Assembly: GCF_010667575.1 (NCBI RefSeq) | Contig: NZ_JAABNT010000021.1 | Location: 1-48,941 of the forward strand | Direction: 5' to 3' | From: Sulfitobacter sediminilitoris | GTDB taxonomy: Bacteria; Pseudomonadota; Alphaproteobacteria; Rhodobacterales; Rhodobacteraceae | DNA length: 48,941 nucleotides | In this document: positions 43,180 through 48,941 of the stretch, one piece after another | Position numbering within the stretch: position 1 is the stretch's first letter | How the letters are laid out: each line of letters begins with the position of its first letter | The notes under the pieces: model-generated | Seen by the model: only the letters and a program-made list of their open reading frames with translations | What the model was told of the DNA's origin: nothing | Database searches by the model: none | Program-made: the position numbers and the translations under genes

Positions 43180-45543
43180 TCATTCCCTCGTCTTCATAAC
43201 GGCGACCAGATCCAGCCGGTCAAGACGCCTGCGCACCACCATTGCAGAGGCGAAAGAGGCACAGAGCACCACAAGGCTGCCGGTGGCAAAAGTGTGCAGT
43301 TTTAGTACAAGCGGGATCGCGTAAAGATCACTTGTGAAAGCATTGGTCATTGCTTGCGCAATCCACGCCCCGATGAGCCAGCCAAACGGCTGCGCGATCA
43401 GTGCGATCAACATCAGTTCTCCAACAAGAATATAGGAGACTTCGCCCCGACCGAAGCCGAGGATGCGCAGGCTTGCCAGTTCGCGCGCCCGTTCCGATAA
43501 CTGAATGCGTGCGGCATTATAGGTCACACCCACAGTAATCAGCAGTGCAATCACGATATAGACTGTGTTCATCACGAGGATGTTCTCCTCAATAGTGTCC
43601 TGAAATGAACGGCGATTGACGGTCATCTCGATGATACCGGTCAGGCGTGGAATCTCCTTGATCTCTTTGTGCAGCGCTTCGATTTGGCTATCGTCCAGGG
43701 TGACATTAGCAGTTGAGAATTGCGGTGCCTGCCGGAAGATCGAATTGATGTATTCAAGATCAACGTAGGCCCCAAGCCCCAGATGCTGCTTTACAACACC
43801 CGTCACGTACAGGTTATGTGTTTCACGCTTGCCCGTCAGAAACTCGACTTCGACCAGACCACCGTCCTCAACGCCCAATTGGCGCGCCAGACGTTCTGAC
43901 AAGAGCAGGCCACCGGGCGGCGCGGTTAGGGGATTACCATCGGTATCCAGTACCCGGCTCAGATCGGCACCGGGTCTGCGTGCCTCAACTGCGACGCGTT
44001 TTTCCAAGTGGCCGTTGCGCAGCTTGGCGGCGTGAAATTGCTGGCTTTCGGCTTGCAAGACACCGGGCAACCGGCGGATGTCTTCCAATGCGGATTCAGG
44101 TACGTCATCAGCAAAGAGCAGTATCGCATCCTGTCTGTTGGTCTGAAAGAATGCCAGATCGACGATCACGTCCAGCGCATCATTCATAAAGAGAGAAGCG
44201 ATCACCGACGCCACGGCCAGCGCCAGCCCAAGTGAGGTCAGAAAACTGCGCAGCGGCCAGCGCAGCAGGCTGCGCAGGATCATCGTGGTGGATTGAGACA
44301 GCCGCATGCGCGCCATTGCACGGTCGATAATCGAACGTTTGAAGTTGGGTGGGGCAGGGGGTTGCATGGCAATCGCCGGTGCCAGGCGCGCAGCTTTCAG
44401 TGCGGCTTGCGAGGCACCAAGGCTGGTTGTTGCCAAGGCCGCCAGTCCAGCGGCTGCATAAACCCAATAAGACACACGAAAGATCACGTAGGGAAAATTG
44501 AAGAATTGCGCGTATTGCCAAGCGAGGGTTCGGGCAAGCAATGTGCCGGCAATCCAGCCGACAAGAACGCCCACAACGGCGATCAGACCGGCCAGCATCA
44601 GGTAATGCAGGCAGATTTCCGTATCTGAATACCCGATGGCCTTAAGCAGGCCGATTTCACTGCGCTCCAATGCGATAATTCGGCTCATTACCATGCTGAC
44701 AAGGAAACCAGAGATGGCAAAGAAAATCGGTGGCAATATCAACGCCATCCCCCTGAGCTGTTTCAGCTCAGCATCAAGAAATGCATCAGAAACCTGATCC
44801 GTCCTGTCATAGGCCCCCAGGCCACCGTAAGGCTCCAGCAGATCATCAAGGGTGTCGATTACCGGTGCTGGCTGCACGCCGGTGGCGAGCGCCAGGGCCA
44901 GCTCATTGAACGCCCCCGTCATATCAAACGCCGCAGCGGCAGCGCGTTCGGACATCCAGATGATCCCAAAGGATTCGTTGTCCGGCATCAATGCACCGGG
45001 TCCGATGGTATAGACAAACTCAGGTGACAGAGCAGTGCCCACGATGGTTAGCTCACGTTTTTGGCCACTGAGATTTGCGCTAAAACTGTCTCCGGGTGTG
45101 AAGCCGTTGGCCTCGGCAAAAGGCGCGTTCACCACGATCTCATCCAATGCGACCGGATCAGGGAAGCGCCCCGTGACCAGTAACGGCACGTTAAGCACAG
45201 GTTGAGCATCTTCTGGATAGGACAGGATTTGCCCCACGGCTGTGCGCACGCGTCCCGGAATATCCAGAATGGCCCCGCCCGAAATCCGCGCCTCAACACT
45301 CAGAACGCCTTCGATCTGCGAGATTTCGGACAAGAGCGAGACCGGCGCGCGCTTGGCATGGGCAAAGACATGCGCAAAGCGGTTGCGCTCGTAATAGGCC
45401 GACCGTGTTTCAGACAAGGCGTCATACATCCCGATGGACGTCAGCAGGATCGCCACCCCGCACCCCAGCACCATTGCAATGGCAATGGCTTGAACCCAAA
45501 GGCGTCTGAAGTCGCGCAGCAGCTTTTGGTCAATCGCCTGCAT
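43180..45543 (-). CDS. ABC transporter permease, FtsX/MacB-like
   Basis: 787 residues with an N-terminal membrane helix (LWVQAIAIAMVLGCGVAILLTSIG), a large periplasmic domain (about 45-260), three helices (about 265-385), a second periplasmic domain (about 450-660) and a final helix set ending VAVMKTRE. Two FtsX domains are present, the layout of LolC/E- and MacB-type permeases. ERSEIGLLKAIGYSDTEI and ERARELASLRILGFGRGEV are the paired conserved coupling segments. It should extrude or relocate a hydrophobic or peptidic substrate, unknown here. Starts 7 nt after the ATPase stop. Confidence 0.9.
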   Translation of the reverse strand: MQAIDQKLLRDFRRLWVQAIAIAMVLGCGVAILLTSIGMYDALSETRSAYYERNRFAHVFAHAKRAPVSLLSEISQIEGVLSVEARISGGAILDIPGRVRTAVGQILSYPEDAQPVLNVPLLVTGRFPDPVALDEIVVNAPFAEANGFTPGDSFSANLSGQKRELTIVGTALSPEFVYTIGPGALMPDNESFGIIWMSERAAAAAFDMTGAFNELALALATGVQPAPVIDTLDDLLEPYGGLGAYDRTDQVSDAFLDAELKQLRGMALILPPIFFAISGFLVSMVMSRIIALERSEIGLLKAIGYSDTEICLHYLMLAGLIAVVGVLVGWIAGTLLARTLAWQYAQFFNFPYVIFRVSYWVYAAAGLAALATTSLGASQAALKAARLAPAIAMQPPAPPNFKRSIIDRAMARMRLSQSTTMILRSLLRWPLRSFLTSLGLALAVASVIASLFMNDALDVIVDLAFFQTNRQDAILLFADDVPESALEDIRRLPGVLQAESQQFHAAKLRNGHLEKRVAVEARRPGADLSRVLDTDGNPLTAPPGGLLLSERLARQLGVEDGGLVEVEFLTGKRETHNLYVTGVVKQHLGLGAYVDLEYINSIFRQAPQFSTANVTLDDSQIEALHKEIKEIPRLTGIIEMTVNRRSFQDTIEENILVMNTVYIVIALLITVGVTYNAARIQLSERARELASLRILGFGRGEVSYILVGELMLIALIAQPFGWLIGAWIAQAMTNAFTSDLYAIPLVLKLHTFATGSLVVLCASFASAMVVRRRLDRLDLVAVMKTRE

Positions 45544-45549
45544 GCCGCC

Positions 45550-46257
45550 TCACCACGCAATCTCGGAGGGGGCGATGCGGTTCTTGTTCACCTTCACCTC
45601 GTTGATTTTGCCGTCCTGGAAAAAAATCACCCGATGCGCCATGCGCTGGATTTCCGCGTTATGGGTGATGACAACCGTGGTGGTGCCGAACCGTTCATTA
45701 ATATCGCGCAGGACCTCCAACACCTGCACCCCCGTGGTGCTGTCAAGCGCGCCTGTTGGCTCATCGCAGAGCAGGATCTTGGGTCGCTTGGCAATCGCCC
45801 TCGCAATCGCAACCCGCTGCTGTTCGCCCCCCGACATCTCGGACGGAAAGTGATCCATCCGTTTGCCCAATCCCACCAGTTCCAGTGCTTCTTCGGCTGG
45901 CATCGGGTCGGGTGAGACATCTGTGACCAGCTGCACGTTTTCCCGCGCCGTCAAACTTGGCACAAGGTTATAGAACTGGAACACGAAGCCCACGTGATCA
46001 CGCCGGTAGCGCGTCAGCCCGCGGTCGGGCATATCCGTCAACTCGGTATCCCCGAACCACACGCGCCCATCCGTGGCGTGATCGAGACCCCCGAGGATAT
46101 TCAACAGGGTCGATTTTCCGCTTCCCGAAGGACCCAGCAAAACAGTCAGCTCGCCCTTGTAAAGCTCCAGATCCACGCCATCGAGCGCGTAGACCTTCAC
46201 CTCACCGGTGTCATAGACCTTGGTGATCCCTTCGGTTCTAAAGATGACATCTGCCAC
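45550..46257 (-). CDS. ABC transporter ATP-binding protein, LolD/MacB type
   Basis: 235 residues. Walker [14 protein letters not shown], signature [15 protein letters not shown], Walker [18 protein letters not shown] and the switch His in VVITHNAEI are all intact. The order and length match LolD-like ATPases that drive FtsX-type permeases. GTG start at 46257, with AGGAG about 9 nt upstream. First gene of the operon ATPase - permease - adaptor - phaC; an FNR-type box lies 58 nt upstream. Confidence 0.95.
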   Translation of the reverse strand: MADVIFRTEGITKVYDTGEVKVYALDGVDLELYKGELTVLLGPSGSGKSTLLNILGGLDHATDGRVWFGDTELTDMPDRGLTRYRRDHVGFVFQFYNLVPSLTARENVQLVTDVSPDPMPAEEALELVGLGKRMDHFPSEMSGGEQQRVAIARAIAKRPKILLCDEPTGALDSTTGVQVLEVLRDINERFGTTTVVITHNAEIQRMAHRVIFFQDGKINEVKVNKNRIAPSEIAW

Positions 46258-46308
46258 GCGTGCACACTCCTGTTCTCAACCAGTCTATGGAATGCTGCGG
46301 CTGCGACA

Positions 46309-46322
46309 TTGATCGACCTCAA
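46309..46322 (-). promoter_or_regulatory. FNR-type box before the ABC exporter-phaC operon
   Basis: TTGATCGACCTCAA keeps TTGA-N6-TCAA with a full left half TTGAT. It is centred about 58 nt upstream of the GTG start at 46257. Confidence 0.62.
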
Positions 46323-46598
46323 TGTGCGACGGAAGCAGCGCATGGTTTTCGTAGCGTCGGTACGATGAATAATACATCGCCCATGATCCATCCGCACATG
46401 GTGTTTCGACGGATGAGTGCGACCCATTCCAAGGAAAATTTGCCTTTTTTTTCGCCTTTGGACACTACACTGCAATGGTTCCTTACAAATTTTGGCTGCT
46501 GCGCCCCGCGCGCGGCGCAGCTTTTGCCAGTCTGCGGGGCTTCTTGCTGAGGCCTCGGTGTTTCGACCTAATGCCGTGTTCAAACTAAGGAGGTTTTC
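46323..46598. other. Intergenic region upstream of the orphan gene at 46599
   Basis: With the box at 46309, this is part of a 341-nt gap without a convincing gene. Frames across it (for example 46260-46550 plus) show no recognisable protein. It holds a GC-rich hairpin at 46498-46521 followed by TTTT and must contain the promoter of the 46599 gene. Confidence 0.4.
46498..46525 (+). terminator. GC-rich hairpin with short T-run, possible terminator of an unseen transcript
   Basis: A perfect 8-bp stem GCTGCGCC / GGCGCAGC with an 8-nt loop, followed by TTTT. No plus-strand gene ends nearby, so if it is a terminator it would belong to a small RNA or act as an attenuator in the leader of the 46599 gene. 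Confidence 0.35.
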
Positions 46599-47396
46599 AT
46601 GAAACGTTTCAAGAGTGACAAGGTCCATCGCATCATACTCAAGGCCCAAGACAAGATGTTTTCCGGTGTCCCGGCAGCATCAAGGGGAGAAGTCTTTAGC
46701 TATCATGAGGATGCAAAGCTCCCGATTGATACGGGCAGTGGGACGTGGCGGAACTTCAAGGTTACTCTGGTTTCCTACATGGTCGAGGACGAAGACTATT
46801 GGGAGAACGTTCGCCTGGTCGGTACCGCTATCACAAACAGGGAACGTAAGGTCTTTAGCGCACCCGGAGAAGACCGCGCCGACGAGGAGGGAAAGCCCGA
46901 AGACATTGGATTGGTCATTCTCGAAAACCAGACCCTCGACATCCTGCCCTACTCCGTCGAGCTGTATATGAGAGCATTTGACGATTCCTCTGACATCACA
47001 AAGCTGATCCTTGAGGAATTCCGGTCGGCGGTGTCCGTGGGGCTGGCGGGTGCGACAGCGACGCTTCCCTTCAGTTCATCTGCCCAGACCGTAGGCAGCG
47101 CCATCCTCAAAAAGGTCGTCAAAAAGATCGGCGACCCCGACGAGGTGGGCAGCCTGCAACACATCCTGCTCGAAATACCGCACCGCATGTGGAAACGGGA
47201 GCCCACGGTCAACTACTGGCTGGGTCACAAGTTCGCTTATTATTACAACTACGATAACGGCTGGCAGGAGTGTTATCTTGTGCTGTTTCGCTTTGAGCTT
47301 AAGTCGAAAGAACAGGTTCAAGGGACGGCTGACACCGCGATATCCTCCGAGGAGGAACGCAAGACCCCGGAAGACAAACCTTTTCAAAGCGATTGA
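46599..47396 (+). CDS. Hypothetical protein next to the tRNA-Thr fragment
   Basis: 265 residues, with a near-perfect AAGGAGG 7 nt before the ATG, so it is very probably translated. I recognise no family. It looks cytosolic, with mixed charged segments (WRNFKVTLVSYMVEDEDYWENVRL), one small apolar Ala/Gly/Ser stretch at about 145-168 (SVGLAGATATLPFSSSAQTV), an aromatic-rich part (YWLGHKFAYYYNYDNGWQECY) and an acidic, disordered C-terminus. The apolar stretch might insert in a membrane or pore. It is the last gene before a likely integration scar. Confidence 0.7.
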   Translation: MKRFKSDKVHRIILKAQDKMFSGVPAASRGEVFSYHEDAKLPIDTGSGTWRNFKVTLVSYMVEDEDYWENVRLVGTAITNRERKVFSAPGEDRADEEGKPEDIGLVILENQTLDILPYSVELYMRAFDDSSDITKLILEEFRSAVSVGLAGATATLPFSSSAQTVGSAILKKVVKKIGDPDEVGSLQHILLEIPHRMWKREPTVNYWLGHKFAYYYNYDNGWQECYLVLFRFELKSKEQVQGTADTAISSEEERKTPEDKPFQSD

Positions 47397-47482
47397 AGAG
47401 GCCGGCGCAATCGCATCCCCTTTCGGCGCCTGATATCGCTCATGTCGTATAGCGTTCAAGGGGGATTGTTGTGTGGCTGCAA

Positions 47483-47527
47483 TGGTGCTGCTGGAGAGAA
47501 TCGAACTCTCGACCTCTCCCTTACCAA
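47483..47527 (-). tRNA. 3' fragment of tRNA-Thr(GGT), likely attachment-site scar
   Basis: Read on the minus strand: anticodon loop TTGGTAA with anticodon GGT, 3' anticodon stem GGGAG, variable loop, T-arm GAGAG-TTCGATT-CTCTC, acceptor strand CAGCAGC, discriminator A and CCA. This is positions 32-76 of a Thr tRNA, 45 nt. The 5' part is missing: bases before the loop (CATAA) cannot pair with GGGAG, so it is not a functional tRNA. A tRNA 3' end that starts at the anticodon loop is the usual duplicate left by tyrosine-recombinase integration into a tRNA gene. Confidence 0.85.
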
Positions 47528-47623
47528 TTATGCGGTGGCAAAAATTTTACATTCTAAAACAATTTATTATGTCTGCTGCGCTAGTACTAAGCTAATTCCA
47601 AAACCGAACGCTTCTGCGTCATT

Positions 47624-47938
47624 TTAGGACACATGCGCTAGTGTGCCCATCATGAAGTCACGAGAATAGTTGAGATGTCGAATACGGGCATCGTCCTCCG
47701 ATTTGCGCATCACAGTTTCATAGTCAGCAAAGCAGATGAGCTGAGCATCATTTTGGATCAGTTGGAAGTTGCGCTTGTCTAGGAAGGACTGCTGAAAAGA
47801 GACTGCCGTAGTTTCATCGGGGAAGTTGAACACAGTCGTTGTGCCACCTGCGTTGTTGAGCAACCCATAGCAAACTACCTTTTGTCGCTCAAAGATGAAG
47901 CTTGCAAACTCAACGGTGCTCTCTTGAAAACTCTTCAT
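47624..47938 (-). CDS. Hypothetical protein, small, in the AT-richer segment
   Basis: 104 residues from an ATG at 47938 with GGAG 6 nt upstream; a longer reading to 47956 is less likely. Sequence (KSFQESTVEFASFIFERQKVVCYGLLNN, then TTTVFNFPDETTAVSFQQSFLD and IQNDAQLICFADYETVMRKSEDDARIRHL) looks like a compact alpha/beta protein with no signal peptide or membrane helix. No family recognised. Base composition is lower in GC than in the chromosome to the left, in line with acquired DNA beyond the tRNA fragment. Confidence 0.6.
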   Translation of the reverse strand: MKSFQESTVEFASFIFERQKVVCYGLLNNAGGTTTVFNFPDETTAVSFQQSFLDKRNFQLIQNDAQLICFADYETVMRKSEDDARIRHLNYSRDFMMGTLAHVS

Positions 47939-48401
47939 TACAACTCCGATCATCAAGTTTGGATCCTGACGTTAATCTGATGCTGCACAGCAAAAGACTG
48001 AGTCTGGAAGTCTTAGGCCGACATCTTTCTGCATTGCAGCAACGGATGCACAATATTCATGCAACACAAGCCATCGGGCGTTGTTTCTCGCGGCCCACGT
48101 CACCCAATCGCTGCAAAAAGTTTGAAGTTTAAACTTTTCATGGCATGCCGCTTGTTATGGAGATGCCCGGAAGCAGGGTTCAAGAAGGGCATGAAGCAAC
48201 AACGGCAGCTTCTTCTTTAAGCCGGTTGTTCGCAGCAATGGTGTCAAATGTCTCAGTTGCGGGACGAAGCAGACCCCAGCCGAAGAGCCTTTCGCAGATC
48301 AAATCCGGCCAGTTGAATTGATTTCTCTGCCGCTTTCTGAGAACCTTGGTTATTTATAAGAGTGTTAGGAAGTTTATTTATAAGAGTGTTAGGAAGTTAA
48401 T
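47939..48401. other. Noncoding or decayed segment in putative island
   Basis: 463 nt without a convincing gene. On the minus strand a frame that ends at about 48192 runs about 54 codons upstream (FNWPDLICERLFGWGLLRPATE) with no start codon, which could be a decayed gene, but I cannot support it. The right end holds a 24-bp tandem duplication at 48350 in front of the next gene. Confidence 0.4.
48350..48397 (+). repeat. Perfect 24-bp tandem duplication carrying a ribosome site
   Basis: Two identical 24-bp units, 48350-48373 and 48374-48397, each starting TTATTTATAAG and ending GTTAGGAAGT. The AGGAAG in the second unit lies 5 nt before the GTG at 48402, so the repeat duplicates the Shine-Dalgarno and upstream AT-rich leader. 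Confidence 0.9.
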
Positions 48402-48941
48402 GTGCCGCGCATGAAGTTCGGAACGATTGTTTGTTGCGCTGCTCTGTCTTGGGCCCTAATCGCGCCCGCAGCGTTCTCACAGGAGCAAAACGCAAAGTCC
48501 TTGATAGCTGAACTTGGACGCCGACACACCGCTGTGGCAAGCCTCAATTCACTTGAACGGCTTGCAGCCAGGATCGTCTATATCGAAAGCATAGGCATGC
48601 TTTCCGAGCATGGTGATTGGGCAGAGGAACAAGCCAACTGGCCCGAAAATGCTGCGACAACCACGTTCGTCTATAGCGTTAAGAACATCTATGGCCGCTT
48701 CAAACCCGAACTTGCCGCGCTCCGCCGAACCGCTTCCCGTTCTGGGATCTTTTCGGATGATGAGCACGAGCGCTTCGCATCTCTTGTTGATGAATTGGAG
48801 CTATTGATCGAGGAGTCTCAGACCTTCTATGATTTGCTCGCGGCAGGGCAGACAAGTGAGGCAAACTTGTTCTTTCGCGACAATATCCGAGCGCCATACC
48901 TAGGCATCGTTCAGGGAAGCTATACGATTGGTTCGGGAGTC
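48402..48941 (+). CDS. Secreted/periplasmic hypothetical protein, partial at right edge
   Basis: 180 codons open to the window end, so the C-terminus is missing. The GTG at 48402 has AGGAAG 5 nt upstream and is preferred over the ATG at 48411, which is too far from it. The N-terminus is a signal peptide (MKFGTIVCCAALSWALIAPAAFS, cleavage near AFS-QEQ). The mature part is helical: SLIAELGRRHTAVASLNSLERLAARIVYIESIGM, then FVYSVKNIYGRFKPELAALRRTA and FASLVDELELLIEESQTFYDLLAAGQ. No family recognised; the helix-rich periplasmic layout recalls sensor or four-helix-bundle domains. Its position beyond the tRNA fragment puts it in the putative island. Confidence 0.72.
   Translation, partial: MPRMKFGTIVCCAALSWALIAPAAFSQEQNAKSLIAELGRRHTAVASLNSLERLAARIVYIESIGMLSEHGDWAEEQANWPENAATTTFVYSVKNIYGRFKPELAALRRTASRSGIFSDDEHERFASLVDELELLIEESQTFYDLLAAGQTSEANLFFRDNIRAPYLGIVQGSYTIGSGV

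Noticed and set aside
46260..46550. Plus-strand frame of 96 codons in the gap before 46599
   Set aside because: No ribosome site, overlaps the FNR-type box and the hairpin, and shows no protein-like pattern.
47442..47627. Plus-strand frame of 61 codons containing GENRTLDLSLTNYA
   Set aside because: This is the familiar false protein produced by reading across the reverse complement of a tRNA 3' end; the tRNA-Thr fragment at 47483-47527 explains it.
48192..48352. Minus-strand frame without start codon (FNWPDLICERLFGWGLLRPATE)
   Set aside because: Looks somewhat protein-like but is short, lacks a start and matches no family I know; possibly a decayed gene, not supported as a feature.
1..48941. 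CRISPR array or further RNA genes
   Set aside because: No regularly spaced direct repeats were seen; the only tandem repeat is the two-unit 24-bp duplication. No rRNA or complete tRNA gene was recognised.

Overview
The window looks like chromosomal DNA of a marine Rhodobacteraceae (Roseobacter-group) alphaproteobacterium. The clues are the GC-rich protein families, the order acs - adk - DUF4212 - symporter - DUF294 - hypothetical - exonuclease, a GTTC-N7-GTTC (alphaproteobacterial) SOS box, TTGA-N6-TCAA FNR-type boxes, and genes for methanethiol oxidation and polyhydroxyalkanoate. This placement is by pattern recognition, not by a search.

Layout. (1) 1-1.8 kb: a wrecked PAS-domain sensor gene, interrupted by an in-frame amber codon and cut at its 3' end by an IS110-family element that runs off the left edge. 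(2) 2.0-10.7 kb, minus strand: an acetate uptake and activation operon (acetyl-CoA synthetase, its own adenylate kinase, a two-subunit sodium:solute symporter, a cNMP/CBS/nucleotidyltransferase regulator, a small membrane protein, and a membrane-anchored DnaQ-like exonuclease). (3) 11.2-23.3 kb: an unfamiliar cluster. It has a 1241-residue protein with two acetoacetate-decarboxylase-like halves on the plus strand, facing a five-gene minus-strand operon: a desaturase-like flavoprotein, a helical/Ig-like protein, a polyprenyl synthase, a SAM-cyclase-ATPase-TPR signalling protein and an extended SDR. (4) 23.4-25.5 kb: methanethiol oxidase (SBP56) and a membrane partner. (5) 25.8-28.5 kb: a radical SAM + UdgX DNA-repair pair under an SOS box. 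(6) 28.6-30.3 kb: CreA and a lipoprotein lytic transglycosylase. (7) 30.4-46.3 kb: a block of microaerobic/stress genes. It covers sulfide detoxification with SulP, host-attachment protein, universal stress protein, VIT1-type metal transporter, Ca2+/cation exchanger, Ca2+-ATPase, phasin, PHA synthase and a MacB-type ABC exporter. Every transcription unit in it has an FNR-type box in its promoter region. (8) 46.6-48.9 kb: orphan hypothetical genes around a 45-nt 3' fragment of tRNA-Thr(GGT). The AT-richer DNA to its right looks like the end of an integrated element.

How the genes work together. The acetate operon imports acetate, activates it, and recycles the AMP it makes. The 11-23 kb cluster has the parts of an isoprenoid-type pathway (prenyl chain synthase, FAD desaturase/dehydroxylase-like enzyme, SDR, decarboxylase-like protein) with its own cyclase-type regulator; its product is unknown. 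The 30-46 kb block reads as one low-oxygen regulon coupling persulfide removal, ion homeostasis, stress proteins and carbon storage. No CRISPR array, rRNA gene or complete tRNA gene was seen.
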